A stretch of 5,553 nt of DNA, taken from assembly GCA_900321895.1 (NCBI GenBank), contig ONYB01000115.1, forward strand, positions 1 to 5,553, written 5' to 3'. Positions 1-5,553 of this stretch are shown here, piece by piece. The translations under genes were made by a program, and so were the position numbers. Source of the stretch: an uncultured Brachyspira sp. (GTDB taxonomy: Bacteria; Cyanobacteriota; Vampirovibrionia; Gastranaerophilales; Gastranaerophilaceae). The notes under the pieces were generated by a model. It saw only the letters and a program-made list of their open reading frames with translations. It had not been told where the DNA came from and searched no databases. Position 1 is the stretch's first letter. Each line of letters starts with the position of its first letter.

Positions 1-1412
1 ACTACTTGCGTGACGAGTTGGTCAAAATTTATGAAACTGAAGGTTCGAAATACTATAATAAGGATGTTTGGGAGGTTCGTAATAACTACATTTCCGTAAT
101 TCTTGACCGTGGCAGTATGAGTGTTGAAAAATTTCAACAAGAAAACTTCAACCCGTCACTTTCTGATGAAGATATCGTAAAAGCTATGGAGTTGTTGGAA
201 ATCCAGCGTCAGGCACTTTTGATGTACACAAGTTGCGGTTGGTTCTTCTCGGAAATTTCTGGGATTGAAACCGTTCAGATTATGAAATATGCCGCTCGTG
301 CAATGCAACTTGCGTCGAGATTTTCTAAAAAAGATATTGAAACTAAATTCCTCGAAATTCTTGCAGGGGCAAAAAGTAATATTCAAGAATACGGCACTGG
401 ACGCGATATTTTTGAAAGATTTGTCAAACCTTCAATTATCACGATGAAACAAATCGCCAGCTTGTGGGCAATATCTTCACTCTATCAGGATTTTGAAGAT
501 GAAGAAAATGTATATTGCTATACCGTAAAAAAACACGATTACCAAAAGGTTGAAAAAGGCAATTCAAGCTTTGTAGTGGGCAAAATCGAGATAAAATCAC
601 GAGTTACCTTGAAAAAATCTCATCTGGTGTTTGCCCTGATGAAGTATTCCAGTGGGGATTTCCACTGTGCAATCAAGCCTTACACGGATGATAACGAGTT
701 CAACACAATGAAAAACGAACTCATCAAGACCTTTATGTTGTACCCGTTGACAGAGATTATCAGAGCTTTGGATGAATATTTCGGCAAAGAATACTTCACT
801 CTCAAAGATATTTTCATTGAAGAAAGACGCAAAATCTTGCAAATACTTTTAAAAGATAAATTAAATAAATTCGCAAGAACATACGAGGAAATGTATGATG
901 AAGGCAAAGGCTCAATATACCACATGCAGAGTTTAGGTTTGACAATTCCGGAAGAATTCAAAATCGCTGCAAGTTACGCCTTGAGCTGCAAGTTTAATGA
1001 TTTAATCAAACATTCGGGCGGATTTGTAGACCCGAGTATTACTCAACAGGCAACAGAAATAAATTTTGAAGCAAAGAAAATAGGTGTAAAACTCGACAAA
1101 TCACCTTCAAATAAAATTTTCTCAAAGAAAATCAGCCAAAACTTGAACAGATTGACTTATGGATTGGAAGCACAGCAGGCAGAGGTTGTCCTTGAGCTGT
1201 TTGATTATGTCGAAAAGTTGGAACTTGAGGTTGATATAGCAGAGGCACAAAACTTGTACTTTGCAAAAATATATTCACATATCAATGAAATCCTTGAAAT
1301 GTCAAAAACTTCAAAACGCAAAAATGACAAACATTTAGTCGAAATGCTTTTGGACATCGGTGAAAAGTTGAATATCAACACCGACTTTTACAGAACAAAA
1401 CTCGTGATGTAA
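1..1412 (+). CDS. GH57-family protein with DUF3536 region, 5' partial
   Basis: The reading frame is open to the left edge of the window (codon TAC at 3-5 precedes a TTG at 6). The TTG is therefore unlikely to be the true start, and the gene begins upstream. About 469 residues are visible. A stretch about 70 residues in, reading MYTSCGWFFSEISGIETVQ, followed by KYAARAMQLA, is the most recognisable segment of the DUF3536 domain. That domain normally follows an N-terminal glycoside hydrolase family 57 catalytic domain in proteins of roughly 800 residues, so the catalytic half is probably missing here only because the window starts inside the gene. The visible part is mostly helical and rich in Lys and Glu, with no signal peptide or membrane segment visible, consistent with a cytoplasmic protein. 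GH57 enzymes act on alpha-glucans (amylase, branching or transferase activities), but the substrate cannot be told from this half. The DUF3536 assignment is from remembered family sequence; the GH57 part is inference. Confidence 0.8.
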   Translation, partial: YLRDELVKIYETEGSKYYNKDVWEVRNNYISVILDRGSMSVEKFQQENFNPSLSDEDIVKAMELLEIQRQALLMYTSCGWFFSEISGIETVQIMKYAARAMQLASRFSKKDIETKFLEILAGAKSNIQEYGTGRDIFERFVKPSIITMKQIASLWAISSLYQDFEDEENVYCYTVKKHDYQKVEKGNSSFVVGKIEIKSRVTLKKSHLVFALMKYSSGDFHCAIKPYTDDNEFNTMKNELIKTFMLYPLTEIIRALDEYFGKEYFTLKDIFIEERRKILQILLKDKLNKFARTYEEMYDEGKGSIYHMQSLGLTIPEEFKIAASYALSCKFNDLIKHSGGFVDPSITQQATEINFEAKKIGVKLDKSPSNKIFSKKISQNLNRLTYGLEAQQAEVVLELFDYVEKLELEVDIAEAQNLYFAKIYSHINEILEMSKTSKRKNDKHLVEMLLDIGEKLNINTDFYRTKLVM

Positions 1413-1445
1413 GTGGTGAGCGGCATATGCGGAGCGTTTCTCTCA

Positions 1446-1487
1446 ACATAAGTGAATAAGTTAATAAGTTAATAGTTGAATAAGTTC
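1446..1487. repeat. Degenerate tandem octamer array (AAATAAGT-like), copy A
   Basis: Five adjacent units of about 8 bases are visible: ACATAAGT (1446-1453), GAATAAGT (1454-1461), TAATAAGT (1462-1469), TAATAGT (1470-1476, one base short) and TGAATAAGT (1477-1485, one base long), followed by TC. The array begins 34 bases after the stop codon of the GH57-type gene and leads straight into the hairpin repeat. A matching array precedes the second hairpin copy near the right edge of the window, so the two parts belong to one repeat family. Confidence 0.75.
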
Positions 1488-1578
1488 AAATCGGGTGTAT
1501 TGCACCAAAGTTGCTTTTGAGCGTAGCGAACGATAAGAACTTATTTACAAGCCCGATAGGGCGGATTTACTTATTCAC
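1452..1578. repeat. Inverted-repeat intergenic element with nested hairpins
   Basis: The outer arms GTGAATAAGT (1452-1461) and ACTTATTCAC (1569-1578) are perfect 10-base inverted repeats. A nested pair, AATAAGTTC (1479-1487) and GAACTTATT (1537-1545), is a perfect 9-base inverted repeat. Inside lie a hairpin at 1494-1506 (stem GGTGT/GCACC, loop ATT), a GAGCGTAGC box (1519-1527), and a second small hairpin at 1551-1562 (GCCC GATA GGGC). There is no transposase frame. It could be a MITE-like or REP/BIME-like repeat, or a transcribed structural element between the convergent GH57-type gene and the - strand regulator remnant. No flanking target-site duplication was identified, so mobility is inference only. 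Confidence 0.6.
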
Positions 1579-1773
1579 CTACTAACTTTTCTAAGAAATC
1601 TGGTAAAAGTTGCTCAAATGTACCCATACACATTAGCAACTAAACACAGCTTTTAGGGTTTTGTAGATGAGAACTTTGTTGCTGTGGTTTTGCTCAGTTA
1701 CCTGTTCTTGTGTGTAGCCGAACTTTTTTCGGATTTCTTTTATCCGTTTTCCCAGTAGTTTTTTGTTATCCAT
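1571..1773 (-). pseudogene. XRE-type HTH regulator remnant
   Basis: On the - strand an ATG at 1773-1771 opens a 46-codon frame ending in TAA at 1635-1633. Its first ~27 residues (MDNKKLLGKRIKEIRKKFG, then YTQEQVTE) match the opening of many XRE/Cro-CI helix-turn-helix regulators: helix 1 and the start of helix 2. After that the similarity stops. The expected recognition helix and the SxxExGxxxP-like segment are absent, and the frame runs through unrelated residues to a stop. A second short frame starts with an ATG overlapping that stop (1633-1631) and ends in TAA at 1573-1571. It encodes TFEQLLPDFLEKLVGE, which looks like a plausible C-terminal tail. The simplest reading is a regulator broken by an internal deletion plus frameshift, and so unable to bind DNA normally. 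Its last codon lies in the right arm of the inverted-repeat element. No good ribosome binding site precedes the ATG. Assigning the tail to the same gene is inference. Confidence 0.6.
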
Positions 1774-1806
1774 AATTAAAAATTTTATTCAGGCTTTTGG
1801 CTTTCA

Positions 1807-1835
1807 TTGACAAAAGTTGTTTTAAGGTTTAAAAT
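1807..1835 (+). promoter_or_regulatory. Predicted sigma70-type promoter of nrdDG
   Basis: TTGACA (1807-1812) is a perfect -35 hexamer. A 17-base spacer separates it from TAAAAT (1830-1835), a one-mismatch -10. Transcription would begin near 1842, giving a leader of about 80 bases before the nrdD ATG at 1924. The palindrome-like CAAAAGTTG (1811-1819) overlaps the -35 box and recurs in the leader, so it is a candidate operator. No clear NrdR box (ACACTATATATAGTGT-like) was seen. Confidence 0.7.
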
Positions 1836-1861
1836 GGATGTAATATAGACTTAGGGAAGCA

Positions 1862-1892
1862 TGACAATCAGTGGCAAAAGTTGCCATAGTCA
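1862..1892 (+). promoter_or_regulatory. Hairpin in the nrdD 5' leader
   Basis: An inner perfect stem TGGCAA (1872-1877) / TTGCCA (1881-1886) closes an AAG loop. An outer stem TGAC (1862-1865) / GTCA (1889-1892) stacks on it across an asymmetric internal loop (6 and 2 bases). It sits between the predicted transcription start and the ribosome binding site and has no following T-run, so it is not a terminator. It could affect mRNA stability, or be a DNA operator containing CAAAAGTTG (1875-1883). It matches no riboswitch class I recognise. Confidence 0.4.
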
Positions 1893-1908
1893 CAGTGTAT
1901 CAAACCTC

Positions 1909-1915
1909 GGAGGGG
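1909..1915 (+). promoter_or_regulatory. Ribosome binding site deciding the nrdD start
   Basis: GGAGGGG lies 8 bases before the ATG at 1924. The upstream in-frame ATG at 1861 has only a weak GGGA-type sequence before it. It would add 21 residues with no resemblance to NrdD and would start inside the leader hairpin. The start at 1924 is therefore preferred. Confidence 0.8.
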
Positions 1916-1923
1916 AATTTTTA

Positions 1924-3777
1924 ATGAATAACAGCGTAATTTCTAATAATTCTAATATAGTTTCAATCGAATCGGCTAACAAAAAACCTTATTTATCTAA
2001 TCCGGTTTACGAAAAAAAAGAGGATAATATCGCTCTTATTGACAACTATTTGAAACAACTTGATTGGAAGGTTAGGGAAAATTCTAATATGTCATATTCT
2101 ATTCAGGGTTTGAACAATTACATCGCTTCCGAGGTCAGCAAAACTTATTGGCTTCACAAGATTTATAACGAAAAAATCAGAAATGCTCACCTTTCGGGCG
2201 ATATCCATATCCATGATTTGAATATTATTGCTGTTTATTGCGTCGGTTGGGATTTGAAAGATTTGCTTATGGAAGGCTTTCAGGGTGTTAAGGGCAAAGT
2301 CGAAAGTGCTCCCGCTAAGCATTTCAGAACGGCTCTCGGGCAAGTTGTAAACTTTATGTATACAATGCAAGGAGAAGCTGCCGGAGCTCAAGCTTTTTCA
2401 AATTTTGATACGTTGCTTGCTCCGTTTATCAGGTACGACAAGCTTTCTTATGAGCAGGTTAAGCAGTCTATGCAGGAATTTGTATTTAATATGAATGTTC
2501 CGACACGTGTAGGGTTCCAAACTCCGTTTACAAATATTACTATGGATTTGACTGTTCCTTCATATTATGCGGATCATCCTGTAATTATCGGCGGCGAATT
2601 AATGGAAGAAACTTACAAAGAATTTCAACCTGAAATGGATATGTTGAATAAGGCTTTCTTTGAAATAATGATGGAAGGCGACGCTTCTGGAAGAGTGTTC
2701 TCATTCCCTATTCCGACATATAATATTACAAAAGATTTTGATTGGGATAACGAAAATATTAAAGGTTTGTGGGAAATGACTGCAAAATACGGTATCCCTT
2801 ATTTTTCAAACTTTATTAACTCTGATATGTCACCGGAGGATGCTCGTTCTATGTGTTGCAGATTGAGAATTGATAACCGTGAACTTGAATACAGAGGTGG
2901 TGGTTTGTTCGGGTCAAATCCTTTGACGGGTTCTGTCGGGGTTGTTACGATTAATTTGCCAAAACTTGCGGATAATTCTAAAACGAAAGAAGAATTTCTT
3001 GAAAAATTGGCGGTACAAATGGAAACCGCAAGGGAAAGTTTGGAAATTAAACGTAATTTGTTGGAAGATTTGACAGATAAAAATCTTTATCCGTACACAA
3101 AATTCTATTTGAGAGATATCAAGGCTCGATTTGGAGTTTATTGGAAAAATCACTTTTCTACAATCGGTTTGATTGGAATGAATGAGGCTTGCGAAAACCT
3201 TTTTGGTAAAAATATCGGAAGCAAGGAAGGTAAACAGTTTGCACTCGAGGTTATGGACTTTATGAGGGCAAAAATTATCGAATTCCAAAAAGAAACAGGT
3301 AATAATTACAACCTTGAGGCAACTCCTGGGGAAGGCACTTCTTATCGTTTGGCAAAATTGGATAAAAACCACAAGTACAAATATTTTACAAATTCGACTC
3401 AGTTGCCTGTAAATTATTCTGATGATATTTTTGAGGTTCTTGAGCACCAAGACGATTTACAGACTAAATACACGGGCGGTACGGTTGTTCATATTTTTGC
3501 GGGCGAAAGAATTACAAATATGGAAACTATGAAGAATCTTGTCAAAAAGGTTTGTAATAACTACAAGTTACCATATTTTACGTTTTCTCCGACATTCAGC
3601 ACATGCCCGAACCACGGCTATATTGCAGGCGAACATTTCAAATGTCCTGAATGCGGTGCGGATTGCGAAGTTTACTCAAGAATTGTCGGATATATAAGAC
3701 CTGTTAGTCAGTGGAATAAGGGTAAACAAATGGAATTCCAAAACAGAAAGACTTTTGAAATTTCGGAAAATATCTAG
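1924..3777 (+). CDS. nrdD: Anaerobic (class III) ribonucleoside-triphosphate reductase NrdD
   Basis: This cytoplasmic glycyl-radical enzyme reduces ribonucleoside triphosphates to deoxyribonucleoside triphosphates under anoxic conditions. With the start at 1924 it has 617 residues, close to short NrdDs such as that of phage T4, and shorter than E. coli NrdD (about 712), which carries an N-terminal ATP-cone. The reductase core begins here within about 30 residues, so no ATP-cone is present. Visible landmarks are YCVGWDL (Cys106, probable active-site Cys), MCCRLRID (Cys312 the likely thiyl-radical Cys in the finger loop), NPLTGSVGVVTINLP (332-346) and GMNE (418-421). The C-terminal zinc region is CPNH (561-564) plus CPECG (574-578), with Cys581 nearby. 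RIVGY follows, with Gly589 the predicted glycyl-radical residue, then the RPVSQWNKGK tail. All key motifs are intact. A strong promoter and RBS precede it, and nrdG follows after 9 bases, so the pair is surely an operon. Residue roles are by analogy to characterised NrdDs. Confidence 0.96.
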   Translation: MNNSVISNNSNIVSIESANKKPYLSNPVYEKKEDNIALIDNYLKQLDWKVRENSNMSYSIQGLNNYIASEVSKTYWLHKIYNEKIRNAHLSGDIHIHDLNIIAVYCVGWDLKDLLMEGFQGVKGKVESAPAKHFRTALGQVVNFMYTMQGEAAGAQAFSNFDTLLAPFIRYDKLSYEQVKQSMQEFVFNMNVPTRVGFQTPFTNITMDLTVPSYYADHPVIIGGELMEETYKEFQPEMDMLNKAFFEIMMEGDASGRVFSFPIPTYNITKDFDWDNENIKGLWEMTAKYGIPYFSNFINSDMSPEDARSMCCRLRIDNRELEYRGGGLFGSNPLTGSVGVVTINLPKLADNSKTKEEFLEKLAVQMETARESLEIKRNLLEDLTDKNLYPYTKFYLRDIKARFGVYWKNHFSTIGLIGMNEACENLFGKNIGSKEGKQFALEVMDFMRAKIIEFQKETGNNYNLEATPGEGTSYRLAKLDKNHKYKYFTNSTQLPVNYSDDIFEVLEHQDDLQTKYTGGTVVHIFAGERITNMETMKNLVKKVCNNYKLPYFTFSPTFSTCPNHGYIAGEHFKCPECGADCEVYSRIVGYIRPVSQWNKGKQMEFQNRKTFEISENI

Positions 3778-3786
3778 GTTTGTTTT

Positions 3787-4455
3787 ATGATTATCGGCGG
3801 ATTGCAAAAAACTTCACTGCTGGATTTTCCTGAAAAGATTGCAGCCATTGTTTTTACGATGGGGTGTGATTTTCGTTGCGGATATTGCCACAATCCGGAA
3901 TTGATTAACGGCGAGGCTAAAATTAAGGAGGTTTTCGAGTTTTTGAAAACCCGTCAGGGAAAGCTTGATGGGGTTGTAATTACGGGAGGTGAACCATGCT
4001 TGCAAAAGGATTTGCCTGAATTTATTAAGCAGGTGAAAGAACTCGGGTTTGCCGTGAAGTTGGACACGAACGGGAGTTTTCCCGAAATGCTTGAAAAAGT
4101 TTTGCCGGATTTGGATTATGTGGCTATGGATATAAAAGCTCCGCTTGAAAAGTATTCGCAAATTGTGAATGTTGATGTTGATACTTCAAAAATTTTGAAA
4201 AGTATTGAGGTTTTGAAAAATGGCGGGGTTGATTATGAGTTCAGAACAACTGTTGTGAAATCTCAACTTTCTTTTGAAGATTTTGAAAAAATCGGACAAC
4301 TTATTCAAGGGGCACCAAGGTATTATTTGCAAAGATTTGAGGCTTCAAAGATTTTGGACAAAAGTTTAGAAAACGAAAAAACTTATTCTACAGAAGAATT
4401 TGAGCGTATTATAGATATGTTGAAGTCTTACGTAAAAGCGGAGGTAAGGTATTAG
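3787..4455 (+). CDS. nrdG: Anaerobic RNR-activating radical SAM protein NrdG
   Basis: This is the radical-SAM activase that uses a [4Fe-4S] cluster and S-adenosylmethionine to generate the glycyl radical on NrdD. It has 222 residues. The cluster motif CDFRCGYC (CxxxCxxC; Cys27, Cys31, Cys34) sits near the N terminus, as expected. It is followed by GGEP (67-70, SAM amino-group contact), DTNG (93-96), MDIKAP (114-119), EFRTTV (151-156) and a YYLQRF segment (179-184). The opening GGLQKTSLLDFPEKIAAIVFT is typical of the longer NrdG2-like activases rather than the short E. coli NrdG. The start lies 9 bases after the nrdD stop. Only a weak AGG overlapping that stop serves as a ribosome site, so translational coupling to nrdD is likely. 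Pyruvate formate-lyase activase is the main alternative, but the partner gene directly upstream settles the role. Confidence 0.93.
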   Translation: MIIGGLQKTSLLDFPEKIAAIVFTMGCDFRCGYCHNPELINGEAKIKEVFEFLKTRQGKLDGVVITGGEPCLQKDLPEFIKQVKELGFAVKLDTNGSFPEMLEKVLPDLDYVAMDIKAPLEKYSQIVNVDVDTSKILKSIEVLKNGGVDYEFRTTVVKSQLSFEDFEKIGQLIQGAPRYYLQRFEASKILDKSLENEKTYSTEEFERIIDMLKSYVKAEVRY

Positions 4456-4515
4456 TATGCGAAAATTTCTTTTCAAAAATAGATTAAGTTTTCTTAAAAT
4501 TAGTCCTTTAGGGTA

Positions 4516-4544
4516 TTCACTAATTAGTTTTTGTGGGGTAAAAT
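4516..4544 (+). promoter_or_regulatory. Possible weak promoter before the acyltransferase gene
   Basis: TTCACT (4516-4521, four of six matches to TTGACA) and TAAAAT (4539-4544) are 17 bases apart. Transcription would start around 4551, only a few bases before the ATG at 4554, giving an almost leaderless mRNA. That would fit the lack of a well-placed ribosome site there. A perfect palindrome ACTAATTAGT (4519-4528) overlaps the -35 and spacer. In AT-rich DNA such matches occur by chance, and co-transcription with nrdDG is an alternative. Confidence 0.3.
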
Positions 4545-4553
4545 ATATTTAAC

Positions 4554-5372
4554 ATGAGCGTTGTAGAAGAAAAGTTATATTCTGACATCCCGCCGACAAA
4601 GCTGAGGAATAAAGAGGAGAAATTTAAACCGGCAAAAACAAGTCGTTTTTGGCTATGGGTTGCGAGCATGTTTTTCTTTAACATGTTGCAAAATCGTTTC
4701 TTCGCTTTCCGCTACAAAGGTGCGGAGGGGGTTATGGAAAAAGGTGTTCCTACGATATTGTATGCACCGCATTGTAATTGGTGGGACGGTATTGTTATGT
4801 ACAATATTACGCACAGAATTTTCCATAAAGAAATAAGATTGATGATTGAAGAATTAAATCGTTTTCCGCTTTTGAGAAGGGGTGGTGGGTATTCTGTCAA
4901 TAAAAAATCTCCGCAATCTGCGATGAAGGCATTGCAATATTCTGTAGATGTTGTAGGTGATTTGAAAAATATTTTGTGTATTTTCCCTCAGGGAATTATC
5001 AGACCGCCGCATTATAGACCGTTTGAATTTCAAACGGGGCTTGCTTATATTGCACAAAATGCGGTTAAGCGATATGGAAAAGTTAATTTAGTTCCGGTTG
5101 CAGTGGATTACTGTTTCTTTAGAGATAACAGACCTGAGGTTGTTGTGAATTTCGGGCAAAAATTGTCGTTGACAGATAGTAAAATTGACCGAAAAGCGTT
5201 GACTCACATTTTAGAGCGTAATATGACCGAAACTTGCGATGAGCAGTTCCATGAAATTGCAGCGGGTAAGGTTGAAGATTACAAGATTTTATTTAAACAG
5301 CACCTGAAATGGTACAGACGAATTGAACAACGTCTGAAACGTATCGACATTCCGCCGGTCGCAGATGTGTAG
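4554..5372 (+). CDS. PlsC-family lysophospholipid acyltransferase
   Basis: The 272-residue protein of the PlsC/LPLAT superfamily probably transfers an acyl chain to a lysophospholipid or to lysophosphatidic acid during membrane lipid synthesis. Motif I is HCNWWD (the HX4D catalytic pair, His73 and Asp78). The LLRRGGGYSVNK segment (106-117) is in the place of motif II. FPQGIIRPP (144-152) is motif III, with Gln where most members have Glu (FPEG). LVPVAVDY (179-186) fits motif IV. An aromatic, hydrophobic stretch at about 32-53 just before motif I could be a membrane-dipping helix; no signal peptide is visible. The basic C-terminal tail (about 245-265) may contact membrane phosphates. It lies 98 bases after nrdG with no good ribosome site; the next in-frame ATGs would be within the hydrophobic stretch, so 4554 is kept. 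The exact acceptor cannot be told, so no gene symbol is given. Confidence 0.85.
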   Translation: MSVVEEKLYSDIPPTKLRNKEEKFKPAKTSRFWLWVASMFFFNMLQNRFFAFRYKGAEGVMEKGVPTILYAPHCNWWDGIVMYNITHRIFHKEIRLMIEELNRFPLLRRGGGYSVNKKSPQSAMKALQYSVDVVGDLKNILCIFPQGIIRPPHYRPFEFQTGLAYIAQNAVKRYGKVNLVPVAVDYCFFRDNRPEVVVNFGQKLSLTDSKIDRKALTHILERNMTETCDEQFHEIAAGKVEDYKILFKQHLKWYRRIEQRLKRIDIPPVADV

Positions 5373-5471
5373 AATGACATGAAAACAGGGTGAGGGGTCG
5401 AACAAAAATATTAACTTTTGATAAAATCATACAAATTTAGGATTGAGAAATCTTGAAAAATAATACATAAT

Positions 5472-5553
5472 GAGAAAGTAAATAAGTGACGAAGTAAATA
5501 AGTAAATAAGTTCAGAACAGGCACTTTGTGCCAAAGCTATTAATGAGCGAAGC
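5472..5553. repeat. Octamer array plus hairpin repeat, copy B, cut by window edge
   Basis: Five exact-length octamers run GAGAAAGT (5472-5479), AAATAAGT, GACGAAGT, AAATAAGT and AAATAAGT (5504-5511), followed by TC. Six bases later a hairpin GGCAC TTT GTGCC (5520-5532) is followed by AAAG, 8 bases of spacer and GAGCGAAGC (5545-5553). Bases 5505-5553 align without gaps to 1479-1527, with 34 of 49 identical by hand count. The window ends inside the element, so the opposite arm, if present, is not visible. The 99 bases between the acyltransferase stop and this repeat hold nothing I can identify. Confidence 0.75.

Noticed and set aside
1415..1440. GAGCGGCATATGCGGAGCG sequence as a terminator of the GH57-type gene
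   Set aside because: Only the GCATATGC core is palindromic, the flanks do not pair and there is no T-run.
1446..1578. CRISPR array or integron attC site
   Set aside because: The units are contiguous octamers with no spacers, and the core-site motifs expected of attC are absent.
1861..1923. Upstream in-frame ATG extending NrdD by 21 residues
   Set aside because: It has only a weak ribosome site, lies in the leader hairpin and encodes residues unlike NrdD. The ATG at 1924 has a strong GGAGGGG at ideal spacing.
2914..3450. 178-codon antisense frame inside nrdD
   Set aside because: It lies wholly opposite conserved nrdD codons, has a low-complexity Phe/Ile/Cys-rich product and no family resemblance, so it is a shadow of the real gene.
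4484..4497. TTAAG TTTT CTTAA hairpin after nrdG as a terminator
   Set aside because: The stem is five pairs with a single G-C and no T-run follows, so it is too weak to be called a terminator.
5398..5427. Promoter-like TCGAAC / TAAAAT pair after the acyltransferase gene
   Set aside because: The -35 matches only three of six bases, the spacing is 18 and no gene start follows within the window.

Overview
The window is AT-rich bacterial DNA with four protein-coding genes on the + strand, one decayed gene on the - strand and two copies of a structured intergenic repeat. Oxygen-sensitive nucleotide metabolism (class III ribonucleotide reductase with its radical-SAM activase) points to an anaerobe or facultative anaerobe. 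The GH57/DUF3536 protein, the AT-rich composition and the FPQG-type PlsC acyltransferase would fit a fermentative member of the Cyanobacteriota/Vampirovibrionia (Gastranaerophilales-like) or a similar gut lineage. This assignment is inference from gene content only and is weak.

Layout. (1) 1-1412: the 3' part of a large GH57-type protein, of which the DUF3536 region is visible; its start lies upstream of the window. (2) 1413-1923: a 511-base gap. It holds an inverted-repeat element (about 1446-1578) made of tandem AAATAAGT-like octamers, a short hairpin and a GAGCGWAGC box. It also holds the remnant of an XRE-type helix-turn-helix regulator on the - strand (1571-1773), a near-consensus sigma70-type promoter (1807-1835) and a 5' leader with a hairpin. 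(3) 1924-3777 nrdD and 3787-4455 nrdG, a two-gene operon. (4) 4456-4553: a short gap with a possible weak promoter and a 10-bp palindrome. (5) 4554-5372: a PlsC-family acyltransferase. (6) 5373-5553: no gene; from about 5472 to the window edge a second copy of the octamer/hairpin/GAGCGAAGC repeat begins and is cut off.

How the genes work together. NrdG would use S-adenosylmethionine and its [4Fe-4S] cluster to install the glycyl radical on NrdD, which then reduces ribonucleoside triphosphates to deoxynucleotides without oxygen. The acyltransferase (phospholipid synthesis or remodelling) and the GH57 protein (alpha-glucan-type carbohydrate chemistry) have no obvious mechanistic link to this pair and look like ordinary chromosomal neighbours.

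The least ordinary part is the intergenic repeat. Its two copies align without gaps over 49 bases, and the hairpin stem carries paired changes that preserve base pairing. I do not see a defence system, CRISPR array, tRNA, rRNA or complete mobile element.
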